In this document: in pieces, positions 35,158-45,615 of the stretch
How positions within the stretch are numbered: position 1 is the stretch's first letter
How the letters are laid out: the number at the start of each line of letters is the position of its first letter
Assembly (NCBI RefSeq): GCF_000968195.1
Contig: NZ_FO704550.1
Coordinates: forward strand, 3,906,001 to 3,970,000
From: Xenorhabdus doucetiae
GTDB taxonomy: Bacteria > Pseudomonadota > Gammaproteobacteria > Enterobacterales > Enterobacteriaceae
Direction: 5' to 3'
DNA: 64,000 bases
Program-made: the position numbers and the translations under genes
The notes under the pieces: generated by a model
Told to the model about the DNA's origin: nothing
What the model saw: the letters and a program-made list of their open reading frames with translations, nothing else
Databases searched by the model: none

Positions 35158-35685
35158 TTAAATGCTATCAAATTCTATATTATTAGGTGGAAAACCATCA
35201 GGAAATGACATGCACTTGATCTTTTTGGATAGAACACCTTCTAAAAAATCAGTGAAATTTTCTTGCCTATACTCAACTTCTGGTGCCCTTGCAGCAATAA
35301 TGGCTACCTTCCATAATTCACAGTTATCTGATGATGCAACCCAAAAGATATAGTCACCGTTATCAGTAACGCCTATAGGAAGCAATCCATCTTTTTTAGG
35401 ATAAAGAATAAACGGATAGTAATCCGGATCAGATTCAACAAGAGAATTAAAATCCTCAATAATCCATTCCTTCTGCCTGAAAAAATTCAGATCATCATCT
35501 TCGCTAAATGGGTTAAATATAGTGATAAAATCGGCAATTTTGCCCGTGCCATATTGAGTGATAAAATCAATATAATCTTTAGGAAAAGCGTGCCGTTCAT
35601 CTATCAACGGCCATTTTCTGTTCTGACCATTTTCATTTGGATGGATAGGTAAGGGCAATATATTATTTAAACTCTCGATACTCAT
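35158..35685 (-). CDS. SMI1/KNR4 (SUKH) family immunity protein
   Basis: 175 residues. FPKDYIDFITQYGTGKI, the acidic LNPF-like segment NPFSEDDD, and GLLPIGVTDNGDYIFWVAS form the SUKH fold pattern common among immunity proteins to nuclease toxins. It starts 3 bp after the stop of the nuclease-tipped Rhs gene and ends at the shared hairpin. Confidence 0.82.
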   Translation of the reverse strand: MSIESLNNILPLPIHPNENGQNRKWPLIDERHAFPKDYIDFITQYGTGKIADFITIFNPFSEDDDLNFFRQKEWIIEDFNSLVESDPDYYPFILYPKKDGLLPIGVTDNGDYIFWVASSDNCELWKVAIIAARAPEVEYRQENFTDFLEGVLSKKIKCMSFPDGFPPNNIEFDSI

Positions 35686-35688
35686 TAT

Positions 35689-38600
35689 TTACATTCCTGG
35701 AGGGTTAAGAACAGTTACATACTCATAGAATCCACCTGAACCTTCAGCTTTCATTGTAATACCAGCCGGTATTCTGGAAGGGCCCTTATAAATAGGAACA
35801 GAACTCATTTCGACAACTTGTCCTTGTTCTAAGGCTTTTCTTATTCTACCCTCGATTCCACTCATGAAAGGAGTATTAGCAGGTCGTTGTTGAAGGGTGA
35901 CTAAGTTCCTAACATCATCACCAGAACCCCCTAATTGTCTTCCGAGTAAATGTCCCCTAGCGCGATTAGAACCTTTCCCTGTAATAAATCCCGGAGGTTG
36001 TATGTTCGGGTTAGCATGTGTACCAGTGTTAATATGGCCTTTATCTAAAGTTGCATGAACTCCGGTTGGTCGACCTAGCTCATCTAATTCACCATATTTA
36101 ATTTTTCCACAATCTTCACCCGCCAATCCCCAAGGATCAACCCAACCTACCGGATTATACACATACCCATAAGGATTAAAACCGCCTGCCAAGTTCAGCG
36201 GATCTGCCGAGATGTACTGCGCCGTTTCCGGATTATAGTAACGAAAACGGTTATAATACAACCCGCTCTCTTGGTCTTCAAATTGACCTAAAAACCTGAA
36301 ATTGCACCCAACGTGATAATCCGGGTTATTCGACGCAATGACCTGCGATTTCTCGGCTTTTCCCCACGTCTTCAGCCGCTGCGCCCAGACCAGTACGCCC
36401 TGCTCATTCAACATTTCTCGCACGGTGCCCTGATGGTCGCTGACAATATAGTGTAACTTGCCTTTTTCAACGCGCGCGGAGGGCGTGAGCGCCCCCGGCT
36501 CGTACAGCCAGCGCACGCGGCTGTCCAGTGCCAGCGAGCCATCGGCATAAACCGGCGTTTCCTCAACCAGCTGGTCACCGCTCCACAGGTAGTCGTGTCC
36601 GTAAATTTCCGTCGCCCTTGGCGTCAGGTCCGGCCGGCCATTTAGCCACCTTTGCAGGTTGGTGGCGGTGAGTTTTCCGTCGTGAACCTTGAGTTTCCGG
36701 ATCCTTCGCCCAAAAGCATCGTAGCGATAATGCCAGCGTGAGCCGTCCGGCGTTTCACAGTGGGTCAGCTGGTTTTGCGTATCCCAGCGGTAGCGCCAGG
36801 TTTGTGGGCGGAAGCCATCCCGCTGCTCGGTTTTTTCCACCAGACGGCCATTGTTATCATAGCGATAGCGGATATCGCCTTGCCGCACCACCCGCCCGGC
36901 GTTCTGGCGTTGGGTTATTTGTTCCATCGCGCCATAGGCATCGACCGGCAAGTGCTGGCTCAGGTTGCCGTTGGCATCGTAGCCAAACTGCTCTTCCTGC
37001 GGGCGCGTGCCCTCGAACAGGGTATGCAAAATCTGGTCGTTAGCATTGTAACGGTAGCGCGTCTGTCCCCAGCGGCTGTCGTCAATCACCCGCACATTAT
37101 GGGCACGGTCGTATTGCCAGCTGCGGTTGACCGCCGAGGCCTGCGGCGGAAAATGCGGGTCATTTTGTGCCAGCGTTTCCCTGAAAAAGGAGGTGGCCTG
37201 CCCCGCCGACTGGTGCGCCAGCAAGCCAGTTGCGGTGTAGCGGCTGGCAAGGATAAAGCCGTTAGCACTTTCGCGTACTGTTTCCCTGCCTAAGGCATCG
37301 TGCCGGAAAGTCAGCGGCGCATGTTGGTTAAGCTGGAAGTGGTTCAGTTGCGCCAGCGGGTTGTAGCCAAAATGCAGCGTGTTGTCATCCAGTTGCTCGC
37401 TTAATGGCTGCCCCGTCAGCGTATCCCAGGTCCGGCGGATTTCCCGCCCGTTGATACGCTCACAGGTCGGCAGGCCAGTGGCCTTGTCATACTCAAATTC
37501 GACCACCGCATCGGCATTGGCCGCCCTGATAAGCTGCTGGCGGGCATTGTATTCGTAGCGGGTGGTTGCGGTGAGCTTAAGTTCCCCCTCCACCGGCTGC
37601 CAGCCCTCTTGGCGGATAAGCTGGCCGCGCGCATTGTAATGCCAGCGCTGTTGCTGCCCGTCAGGGTATTGGGTCAGTACACGGCGTCCCAGCTTATCGT
37701 ACTGGTATTCAAGGGTACGCCCGGTAAAATCGGTCTCGCGAATAATCTGACCCGCCGCATCCCGCTCATAGCGGTAGACCTCCCCGGTGGAGGCGGTGAC
37801 GGTACTCAGCCGGGTGAGCTTGTCATAGCCAAATTGCAGGGTGGTACTGTCGGGACGAGTGACGGTGGTCAGCAGGTCAAACGCGCCGTAAGTGTAGCGG
37901 GTGGTGCGCCCTTCGCCGTCCGTGACCGCCACCACCCGCCGCTCGCTGTCGTAGGCCAGTGTTTGCGTGACGCCGTCGGCGAGGGTGATTTCGCTCAGGC
38001 TGCCGTTGCTGAGGCTGGCATGGTCGGGGCTGTATTGGTAGCGGGTCTCCTGTTTCAGCGCATCGGTAAAACGGCGCAGGCGGCCCAGTGCATCCAGCTC
38101 CAGCCCGGTGGTTTCGCCGTCCGGCGTCATCACGGCGGCGAGGCGCTGGTGTTCATCATAGGCGTAGTGCCACGCCCGGCCGTCCGGCAGCAAACGCTGG
38201 CGCAGCTCGCCGTGCGTGCCGTATTGGTAGGCTTCTTTGTGTCCCAACGGGTTAGTCACTGCCGTCAGGTTGCCCTGTTCATCATAATGCCATTGCCAGC
38301 GTTCACCCGTTGGCAGGACACTTTCGGTGAGTTGCCCGTGTTCGTCATAGCCGTAAGCAAAGGTGTCACCCGTCGGCAGTTTGACTTCGGTCAGCGCCCC
38401 GTCAGGGTTGTAACCGAAAGTGGTCATCTGCCCGGCCGGATTACTTTCCCACATCAGCAGACTGCCCCGCCACTGGCGGCGGGTGATGCGCCCCAGCGGG
38501 TCCACTTCCCGTATCACCAGCCCGTTCGGGTCGTAGTGGTAGCGGGTTTCACCCCCTTCGCCATCCAGATAGGTGGTAATACGGGCGTTGTCATCGTAAT

Positions 38601-40416
38601 GGAAACGGTCACACCAGTAGCCACTGGGGGAGGTGGTACTGAGTACCCGGCCGCGTTCGTCATAGGTTATCGTCAGGTCAGTCTGGTCGGTATCATGCCA
38701 GCGGATCATGCGCCCCTGTGTGTCATATTCATGCCACAGGTGGTTATGCTGGAAAGCATCACACTCGCTCAGGTAGCCCTGTGGGTCATACTGGCAGGTC
38801 AGCAGGCGTTGTCCGGCAGGCTGGCCTTCGCGGCTCTCTTGCATATTAATCGTATGAAGCCGGCCGTCCCGGTAATGCAGGCTTAAGAACAGGCCGTCAT
38901 TGCGAACGACTTCCGTCAGTTGCGACTGTTTATCATAGATAAAATCAATCCGGTTCTGCCGCCGATCCGTGATGGCGGACAGTTTCCGTGTGGTCCCTGA
39001 AATCACGCTGAAATGGTAGGCCAGCTGGGTACGGCGGTCAGTCAGGCACAGTTCGCCGGTGAGTTCCCCCGTCAGCAGGCAGTGGGGCAGGTGGCGGTTA
39101 CGGGACAAGACCCGGTTGGCCGGGGTGGCAAAGTCGTAAACCACGCCATCAGTATGGGTATAGTGCACTTCCCCCTGCCCCATCACCAACTGCACTGACC
39201 AGTCATCCGCCCATTTGGGGCCGAACAGGCCACTCAGGTTCGCGGTGGAGCGGTAGGTCCGGTTAAGGCTTATCGGCAACAGTCCCGGTATCGCCAGCAC
39301 CGGCCAGACTTGCAGGAAGTCGCCGGTGGCCATGTCAACCGGATCACCCGCTTTGCTGCACAGCCCGTTGTCGTTGCCGTCTTTGTTATTGGACGGCGTA
39401 GCATCATCCTTGGGTGGTTCTTTGGCGGGTTTGGCTTCCGGGGTGTCGCCAGACTGGCCTTTGACTTTGCCGCCGGAAGGAGGTTTGACCTTTTTAGCTA
39501 CCGTTTTCGCCCCCTGCTTGAGCAGCCCGCCTACCCCCGTTGCCAGGCTGGCGATATTAAAACCCAGCGCTCCCCCTTGTTCCGCCTTATCCGTGATATC
39601 AAACCGGGCGGCATCCACATGGCTGAATTCGACGACCTTATCAACGACTTCTTTATTCCATTTATCAGCCGCAGCAAGGGCGGTATCCCCTATCGCGTCA
39701 GCCCCCATCCATTTCAAGAGATTACCGGTGTCGCTCATCACCGCAGAAGGCAGTCCCGTCCCCACCCGGATGGCCAGTTCACCCATGTCGGGCAGGGTAT
39801 TCCACGCCTCTTTGCCGGCACCGATGGCGGCCTTACCCGGATTATCCCAGGCCGCACTCAGTTTTTCTCCGGCTTCTTCCCCCCATTTTGTCACATCTTT
39901 TTTGGTCTCATCCCACCATTCTCCCGCCTGATCCAGCCAGCCTTTCTCCTGCGCCGTTTCTGCGGTCACCGCCGCATTGGCCTCCTCCGGCGGCTTCGCG
40001 GCCGGCGCGGCCTGGACGACCACTTTACCCGGGGTATTCCCGCTGCCCGTCGGGCTGTCATCGCGGGCTTTGACGGGCAGGGCGTCATTGGGTTTGGGAT
40101 GCGTGTCTTCTTCTTTTTTCTCTTCCTCGTCCCACTCCGGCTTGGGAAACTCACCATTTTTGAATTTTTCAACGGCATGTTGCGCGGTTTTCTTAAAATC
40201 CTGCGCGGCAAAATCCGCATCCAGCTGATTATAGTAAACGTCCAATTCCGGGTCGGCACCGTAATCGCCGTAAAAGCGGGAACTTTGCCGGTATAACGTA
40301 TCCACATTGTTTAACGCTTGCTCCGCCTCAACCTGCGTGCGGAGGTTAAATTCTTTGCAATATTTCTCGGCCCGCACATCGGCGCTGTCCGGTGTGACTA
40401 TTATCGATTCTGACAT
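35689..40416 (-). CDS. Rhs toxin with DNA/RNA non-specific endonuclease tip, DUF2169/PAAR-like-dependent
   Basis: 1575 residues with the same N-terminal domain and Rhs core as 17195-21958. The core ends at VDPWGLAG; the 142-residue tip contains RARGHLLGRQLGGSGDDVRNL and QQRPANTPFM...E, the RGH-N-N-type pattern of the Endonuclease_NS_2 family, followed by VPIYKGPSRIPAGI. The likely target is nucleic acid in the recipient cell. A patch near residues 345-450 differs from copy 1 while both flanks are nearly identical, implying recombination. Operon: vgrG, DUF2169, PAAR-like, this gene, SUKH. Confidence 0.9.
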   Translation of the reverse strand: MSESIIVTPDSADVRAEKYCKEFNLRTQVEAEQALNNVDTLYRQSSRFYGDYGADPELDVYYNQLDADFAAQDFKKTAQHAVEKFKNGEFPKPEWDEEEKKEEDTHPKPNDALPVKARDDSPTGSGNTPGKVVVQAAPAAKPPEEANAAVTAETAQEKGWLDQAGEWWDETKKDVTKWGEEAGEKLSAAWDNPGKAAIGAGKEAWNTLPDMGELAIRVGTGLPSAVMSDTGNLLKWMGADAIGDTALAAADKWNKEVVDKVVEFSHVDAARFDITDKAEQGGALGFNIASLATGVGGLLKQGAKTVAKKVKPPSGGKVKGQSGDTPEAKPAKEPPKDDATPSNNKDGNDNGLCSKAGDPVDMATGDFLQVWPVLAIPGLLPISLNRTYRSTANLSGLFGPKWADDWSVQLVMGQGEVHYTHTDGVVYDFATPANRVLSRNRHLPHCLLTGELTGELCLTDRRTQLAYHFSVISGTTRKLSAITDRRQNRIDFIYDKQSQLTEVVRNDGLFLSLHYRDGRLHTINMQESREGQPAGQRLLTCQYDPQGYLSECDAFQHNHLWHEYDTQGRMIRWHDTDQTDLTITYDERGRVLSTTSPSGYWCDRFHYDDNARITTYLDGEGGETRYHYDPNGLVIREVDPLGRITRRQWRGSLLMWESNPAGQMTTFGYNPDGALTEVKLPTGDTFAYGYDEHGQLTESVLPTGERWQWHYDEQGNLTAVTNPLGHKEAYQYGTHGELRQRLLPDGRAWHYAYDEHQRLAAVMTPDGETTGLELDALGRLRRFTDALKQETRYQYSPDHASLSNGSLSEITLADGVTQTLAYDSERRVVAVTDGEGRTTRYTYGAFDLLTTVTRPDSTTLQFGYDKLTRLSTVTASTGEVYRYERDAAGQIIRETDFTGRTLEYQYDKLGRRVLTQYPDGQQQRWHYNARGQLIRQEGWQPVEGELKLTATTRYEYNARQQLIRAANADAVVEFEYDKATGLPTCERINGREIRRTWDTLTGQPLSEQLDDNTLHFGYNPLAQLNHFQLNQHAPLTFRHDALGRETVRESANGFILASRYTATGLLAHQSAGQATSFFRETLAQNDPHFPPQASAVNRSWQYDRAHNVRVIDDSRWGQTRYRYNANDQILHTLFEGTRPQEEQFGYDANGNLSQHLPVDAYGAMEQITQRQNAGRVVRQGDIRYRYDNNGRLVEKTEQRDGFRPQTWRYRWDTQNQLTHCETPDGSRWHYRYDAFGRRIRKLKVHDGKLTATNLQRWLNGRPDLTPRATEIYGHDYLWSGDQLVEETPVYADGSLALDSRVRWLYEPGALTPSARVEKGKLHYIVSDHQGTVREMLNEQGVLVWAQRLKTWGKAEKSQVIASNNPDYHVGCNFRFLGQFEDQESGLYYNRFRYYNPETAQYISADPLNLAGGFNPYGYVYNPVGWVDPWGLAGEDCGKIKYGELDELGRPTGVHATLDKGHINTGTHANPNIQPPGFITGKGSNRARGHLLGRQLGGSGDDVRNLVTLQQRPANTPFMSGIEGRIRKALEQGQVVEMSSVPIYKGPSRIPAGITMKAEGSGGFYEYVTVLNPPGM

Positions 40417-40428
40417 CGGTTTCTGTCC

Positions 40429-40785
40429 TTATGCCCCGTTCATCCAAAATTCATCCCCGTGGCGCAACAGCAGCTTGTTGCCCGCCCGCACCGTTTGGGT
40501 ATGCGTCTTCGGGTGACATTTGCCGCCCACGGTGCCGCTTTTCACCCCGTTGGCCACACCGGGCTGGTCGCCAATCGTCTGCGGTACAACGCTCTGGGCG
40601 AACACCACCACTGGCTGGCCATTGGCGCGCACGGATTTCACCGGCGCATCACTGCCCGCCAGTTTTGCCATCACCGGATAGGGGATCGGCGGGGTGGACG
40701 ATCCCATCGGGGTTTTGCACACATCAGGCAACATGCCGACGATCAGCCATTCACCCGCGGTGCGGGCGATATAATTATCAGCCAT
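40429..40785 (-). CDS. PAAR-like (DUF4150) tip protein
   Basis: 118 residues, almost identical to 21971-22327 with the same GGKCHPKTHTQTV metal-binding-type block. It overlaps the DUF2169 stop by 8 nt. Expected to cap the VgrG spike and carry the nuclease Rhs. Confidence 0.9.
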   Translation of the reverse strand: MADNYIARTAGEWLIVGMLPDVCKTPMGSSTPPIPYPVMAKLAGSDAPVKSVRANGQPVVVFAQSVVPQTIGDQPGVANGVKSGTVGGKCHPKTHTQTVRAGNKLLLRHGDEFWMNGA

Positions 40786-41995
40786 CTTTTTTCTCCTCTT
40801 CCCGTCGGGCCAGTTTGAGCAGCGGGGCATCGGGGTCGATTTCAAACCGCGCCTCCGCCACCCGCACCGGCAGGTCAGCCTTAACATTCAGCCGGCAGGT
40901 GAGATGCAGTGTCATCGCCTCGCTGTCAAGAATGAGCGTATCAAGGCGCATCGGCACCGGCAGCAGGGCGCCGTTTTGCATCCGCAGCAAAATAAACGGC
41001 CGGTGCCCCGGCAGGGTGACGTGCAGGTGGCCGCCGGGGGTCAGGCCATTTAACGTGAGGGTAATATCGGTGCCCGGCCAGTCAATTTGCTGGTCGGCCG
41101 GGGCGCCGTTCCAGTAGCGGAAGTCGAAGTCTTTCGGCAGGTAAGGGTGGCGGTGGGTGAGCCAGTCATCATCATACGTGCCGGCGAGCTGGCGGCGCGG
41201 GGTCCACGCCCGGCCGACCAGGCCGAAGCCTTGTGGCCGGCAGGCCGGGGTATCCGGCAATAAGGTGCCCGCCAGTTGGGCGGAAAAATGTTGCGCGGTA
41301 AAGGGTGCCTCCGGTGCGGTGATGCGCGGGGCCGGGTAACGGGTGATTTGCCTGGCCTGTGCGTACCACGGCGTGACAAACCCGGTGCCCAGCGGATTGG
41401 TGTCGCAGGCGGCATGGGCAACGGGGGCATGTTCCCCGTCCGGGTGCTGCCGGCGCTGTGCCGGGGTCAGCCGGTCACCGTCGTTAAGGCGGTCGCCCGC
41501 CTTATCCCCGGCCTGAATCCTGCATTCGCCGCCAAAGGCGTAGCGGTAATCCAGCGGCAGGGTTGTAAAGGGTTGCGGGGCCGTCAGTTGCCAGTGACCG
41601 CGGGGGTCACGGATAAATTCCCGTTCCCCGCTCACGGCCAGGGTTTTGTCGAGCAGGGTCTGGCCCTGCCGGTCGGTGACCGTCAGGCTGACCGGCATTT
41701 CGGTACAGGGCTGGCCGTCCGGCGCGTAAGCCGTGCCGTTAACGATAATGTCACAGCGCGGCTTAAACGGCGCGAGGTCACTCTCCTGCAACACCGGCGA
41801 GGCATTCATCCGCCCGCGGTATTCATCCTGCACGCACAGGGGCGGCGCGGGCAGCAGTTCGGCGGTGCACTGCCCGGCCCGGTCCGGCATCAGCTGGTAG
41901 CCGATTTTCATCACCGCCACATGGTGCTCGGCATCCTCCACATCCAGCATGGAGTAATTCATGACCGCAAACGGGGTCAGGTTACGAAATTCCAT
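40778..41995 (-). CDS. DUF2169 T6SS adaptor/chaperone
   Basis: 405 residues, second copy of the adaptor. It differs from 22320 by scattered substitutions concentrated around TPAQRRQHPDGEHAPVAH, where it is one residue shorter. It lies between vgrG and the PAAR-like gene and should load this Rhs cargo. Confidence 0.9.
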   Translation of the reverse strand: MEFRNLTPFAVMNYSMLDVEDAEHHVAVMKIGYQLMPDRAGQCTAELLPAPPLCVQDEYRGRMNASPVLQESDLAPFKPRCDIIVNGTAYAPDGQPCTEMPVSLTVTDRQGQTLLDKTLAVSGEREFIRDPRGHWQLTAPQPFTTLPLDYRYAFGGECRIQAGDKAGDRLNDGDRLTPAQRRQHPDGEHAPVAHAACDTNPLGTGFVTPWYAQARQITRYPAPRITAPEAPFTAQHFSAQLAGTLLPDTPACRPQGFGLVGRAWTPRRQLAGTYDDDWLTHRHPYLPKDFDFRYWNGAPADQQIDWPGTDITLTLNGLTPGGHLHVTLPGHRPFILLRMQNGALLPVPMRLDTLILDSEAMTLHLTCRLNVKADLPVRVAEARFEIDPDAPLLKLARREEEKKDG

Positions 41996-42010
41996 CTCAA
42001 TCCGTCCTTT

Positions 42011-44152
42011 TTAGTTCAGGTCAATGTCTTTGCCGGTGATTTGCACCGGGCCGCTGGCCTCAAACTTGAACTCGCTGCCCTGAATCGTGATTTTGCCGCT
42101 TTTGTCCATGCGCAGGGTACTGGCACCGCATTGCAGCTCAATCACATCCCCGGCCTTGATGGACAGGCTATGGCCGACTATCACCGATTTGTGGACCCCC
42201 ACCTGTTCGCTCTGGCTTAAGGTCACCGCCGTGTTCATCGCGCCCCCGACGGTCAGGACATAGGCGAGGCCGACCGTGTCGGTGCGGGTTCGGTTGACCG
42301 TGGCCTTTTGGTGCCCCTTGACGGTGAGGGTCTGGTTTTTGTCCACGGTTTCCTGGTGGTTGGCCAGCACCTGCGTATCCCGGTTATTCAGCACCTTGGT
42401 ATGCATGTCCTTCTGCGCATGCAGCGACAGCAGTTCGCTGCCCTTGGCATCCTCGAACAGCAGCTCGTTATACCCTTCGCCCTTGTGGGTCTTGGAGCGG
42501 AAGGCCATCTGGGTTTTGCTGCCCGGCAGCTTGCCCGGCGGGATATTGCTGGCGTGATAAGTTCTGCCGGTGACGATGGGCTGGTCCGGGTCGCCGTGCA
42601 GGAAGTCCACCACCACTTCCTGCCCGATGCGCGGGATGGCGAGCATCCCCCAGCCCTGCCCCGCCCACGGCTGGGTCACCCGTATCCAGCACGAGCTGTG
42701 GTCGTCGGATTTGCCGTACCGGTCCCACGGAAATTGCAGGCGCACCCGCCCGTACTGGTCACAGAAGATTTCCTCGCCGGCCGGGCCGACCACCTTGGCA
42801 ATCTGCGGGCCGTCAATCACCGGCTTGGCAAGCGGCGCCGGACGCCAGTGCTGGTTATGGCGGATAAAGCTGAACTCGCTGTGCAACGTGGTGCCGCTCT
42901 CGCCGCCGCCCGCCGTTTCCAGTGCGCCCGGCTGGCGGCCGGTGTGGGTGGCACTGACCACCTGCCACGACTGGTTCAGGTCCGGGCGCGGGTGGTTTAT
43001 CAGGGTGAACAGTTTGCCCGGCTGCACCGCAATGGCGTGGCCGCGGCCCTGCCCGGTCACCGCGTCGTTGCGCAGGGCTTCCAGCCGGTAACGGGTAAAG
43101 GCCTTGCCATGGGCTTCGTCCTTGAAGCGGCCGGGGTAGTCGTAGTGCTCGTAGTAACTTTCCTGCAACTGCTCGTCCTTCATTTGCTGGCTGAATTCCG
43201 CCGGCCACGCCGGGTTCTTGAAGGTGTAATCTTTCAGCTCCACCTTGGCCGGGCGCACCTGCGCGCTGCTGGTCAGGCTGGTCACCGACGGTTCCCCCGT
43301 GGTGCTGACATCCCCCGGCTGGTACGGCAGGATGAGGCCCGGCGGCACCGAGCCGGCGTCATCGGCAAACACCAGCGTGTTGCGCCCGTTGCCGCACTCG
43401 AAGAAGTAGAAGATGCCCTCCTCCGCCGTCAGCCGTTGCAGGAAGGCAAAATCGCTTTCCTGATACTGGACGCAGAACTCCCGTGCCGGGTGCGGGTGGC
43501 GCAGGCTGAACACCACGTCACGGATACCGTGCTCTTTCAGAATGGTGGTGATAATGGCGGCAATGTCCTGCTGCTGGAAAATGCGCGAATTCCGGCGCAG
43601 CGTGGTGCGCCATAAATCCGGGTAAATGGTCATCTGGTAGGTGGTCTGGTGCAGCCCGGTGTTGCCCTGTTCAAAGCGCGCCACCATGCCGGTGAGGCTG
43701 CGCTGTTCCACCCCGTCCTGCAGGATGGTCAGGGTCACCGCCCGGTCCAGCACCGCCGGAAAGTCGATGGCCGGGTCGGCACTGGCCAGCCCGACCTGCA
43801 GGCTGAACGGCCGGGAAAAGCCTTCCGTCAGCGCGAAGTCGGTGACCACAAAGGTCTGCGGCGGCAGGCTGCCCGCCGTCAGGGTAAACTGCAACCCGCT
43901 CGGGGCACTGAGGCCCAGTAACTGGCTGACCTGTTGCAGTGCCTTGGCCGCGCCACTCTGGCCGGCGGCCAGCCCCGCCCCGCCGGTCAACCCGCCGCCC
44001 GGAATTAAGCCCCCGACCCCGGCAGCGCCGCCGGTGCCCGCCAATTTGCCGGCCACCTGTTTCGCGGTCTGTATCGCGCCCTGTCCCTGCCGGACAAGGG
44101 CCTGGCCTTTTTTCAATTTATCGGTGTTCTTCTTTATCTTCTTGATTGACAT
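42011..44152 (-). CDS. vgrG: VgrG spike protein, DUF2169-type C-terminus (copy 2)
   Basis: 713 residues with complete gp27- and gp5-like parts. It has only one LIPGGGLTGG unit in the glycine-rich N-terminal spacer, making it the shortest of the three. The C-terminus (VLTVGGAMNTAVTLSQ to VQITGKDIDLN) is the same type as in 23554 and unlike 54094. First gene of the effector operon after vasL. Confidence 0.95.
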   Translation of the reverse strand: MSIKKIKKNTDKLKKGQALVRQGQGAIQTAKQVAGKLAGTGGAAGVGGLIPGGGLTGGAGLAAGQSGAAKALQQVSQLLGLSAPSGLQFTLTAGSLPPQTFVVTDFALTEGFSRPFSLQVGLASADPAIDFPAVLDRAVTLTILQDGVEQRSLTGMVARFEQGNTGLHQTTYQMTIYPDLWRTTLRRNSRIFQQQDIAAIITTILKEHGIRDVVFSLRHPHPAREFCVQYQESDFAFLQRLTAEEGIFYFFECGNGRNTLVFADDAGSVPPGLILPYQPGDVSTTGEPSVTSLTSSAQVRPAKVELKDYTFKNPAWPAEFSQQMKDEQLQESYYEHYDYPGRFKDEAHGKAFTRYRLEALRNDAVTGQGRGHAIAVQPGKLFTLINHPRPDLNQSWQVVSATHTGRQPGALETAGGGESGTTLHSEFSFIRHNQHWRPAPLAKPVIDGPQIAKVVGPAGEEIFCDQYGRVRLQFPWDRYGKSDDHSSCWIRVTQPWAGQGWGMLAIPRIGQEVVVDFLHGDPDQPIVTGRTYHASNIPPGKLPGSKTQMAFRSKTHKGEGYNELLFEDAKGSELLSLHAQKDMHTKVLNNRDTQVLANHQETVDKNQTLTVKGHQKATVNRTRTDTVGLAYVLTVGGAMNTAVTLSQSEQVGVHKSVIVGHSLSIKAGDVIELQCGASTLRMDKSGKITIQGSEFKFEASGPVQITGKDIDLN

Positions 44153-44167
44153 GATAAGTCTCCCTGA

Positions 44168-45533
44168 TTACTGCCCGCCGTCCGCGGGGGCGGCGGGTTT
44201 ATGATGTTCGGTGGGGTGTTCGGTCGCCTGCCGCAGCCGGTCATAGCGGCCCAGCAGGGCGTTAAAGCGGTCATCGATGCCCTTGAGCAACACCGGCGGC
44301 GCGGCCTCCCCGTTCGCCGCATGGACGCCCAGCTGGCGCAGCAGTTCTTCCAGCGGCACCTCACTGCCGTGGCTACGCTGGATATCGTAGACGGCGGTTT
44401 TCAGGTAGGAGAGCGTGAAGCTGCCCCGGGTGCGCTCCTGCAACAAAATTTTGTCCGCCAGTTGTGTCAGCCGGTCGTGGGTGGTGTGCCAGCCGCCGGC
44501 CAGCGGCACGCTGTCAATCCGGGCGGTCATCGCCTGTTCCCACTGCCGGGTGGCCTGCCGCTGCACCGGCGAATCCGGCCAGTGCTGTGCCGCCGCCGCG
44601 GTCAGGGCGCGGGCCGCCTCCCAGGTGACCAACGGCGACGTCTCGGCCAGCCGCTCAAGCTGGCCGGCATAACTGGCCAGTTCAGGCCGGTAAAGCCACG
44701 CCAGCCGCGCCCCTGCCGGCTGGGCGGTGATGGCGTTAAGCTGCTGCTGCAACGGCTTGTAAAACCCCAGCCAGCCGCCCACCAAGACCAGCCCCCCCCA
44801 ACAACACACCGAGGCCAAAGCCCTGCCAGGCACTGAGGCCTTTCGGCGGCGGTGCCGGGAACTGCACCCGCACCCGCGGCGGGTTATCGGCCTCCGGCGG
44901 CGGCGCATAACGCGGCGCCGGCGGCGGGGTGTCCGGTTCGGTGTCGGACTGGGACAAATACACCAGCGGCGGCATCTGCACCGGCGCCGCCGGTTTGGCG
45001 GCCGGGCGCGGTTTTTCCAGCTTTTTGGCCGCGTTCTGGAAGAACCACAGCAGGTTTTCCACCCGCGGCAGGCGTTTCAGGTCGGATTGCTGCAACCGGT
45101 CGATAATCAACTGGAGCGCCCGCTCGGCACGGTAAATCAGCCGCAGGTCGCCGGCGGCAAAATCCAGCTGGCGCAGCCCGCTGCCGGTGCGGGTATGGAA
45201 CCACTCCAGCAGGTCGGTGCGCACCGCCGGCTGCGGCGGCCACAGGGTGTCCCATTCACTGACGATAACCCCCGCCAGCAGTTCACACCCCTCGGTGAAC
45301 CCCGCCAGCCCGCCCAGCTGCATCCGCGCCAGGGTGTAGTAAATCGCGGTCTGTAAATCGACCCCGTTGGTCTTGAACAGCGTCAGGGACAACGACTCCA
45401 CCAGCGGCCAGTTCACTTCCGGCTGGGCCGGGTGGCTGGTTTTGTTGATTTCATCGCGGATAACGGCAAATTCCGGCCGGTTCAGCGGACTGCCGCCCGC
45501 CCGGATGATGAGATTGTCAGGGTGAGCGCTCAT
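44168..45533 (-). pseudogene. vasL copy with a frameshift in a poly-C tract
   Basis: Start MSAHPDNLIIRAGG at 45533 and end DGGQ match the intact gene (56293-57657). The two frames overlap near 44790, where the plus strand has eight C instead of seven (CAGCCCCCCCCAACAAC). The shift falls at the start of the hydrophobic segment (GVLLGG). It may be a decayed copy, or an off state of a slippage-prone tract. Confidence 0.82.
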
Positions 45534-45551
45534 ACTCTCGCTTTTCTCCTT

Positions 45552-45580
45552 AAAAAAACCCCCTGCCCAAAGGCAGGGGG
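45552..45580 (-). terminator. Rho-independent terminator upstream of vasL copy
   Basis: On the minus strand CCCCCTGCC - TTTG - GGCAGGGGG is followed by seven T. It stands between the tssM remnant and vasL, as in the intact locus. Confidence 0.85.
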
Positions 45581-45615
45581 CGGGTTGACTGTCAGGACGG
45601 TCCCGCGCCTTCCGC

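Larger units (their letters stand above)
36115..44410. repeat. Large duplicated effector module, copy 2
   Basis: Nearly identical to 17640-26119. Here homology continues through a whole vasL (frameshifted) because the vasL-tssM deletion is absent. Confidence 0.9.
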
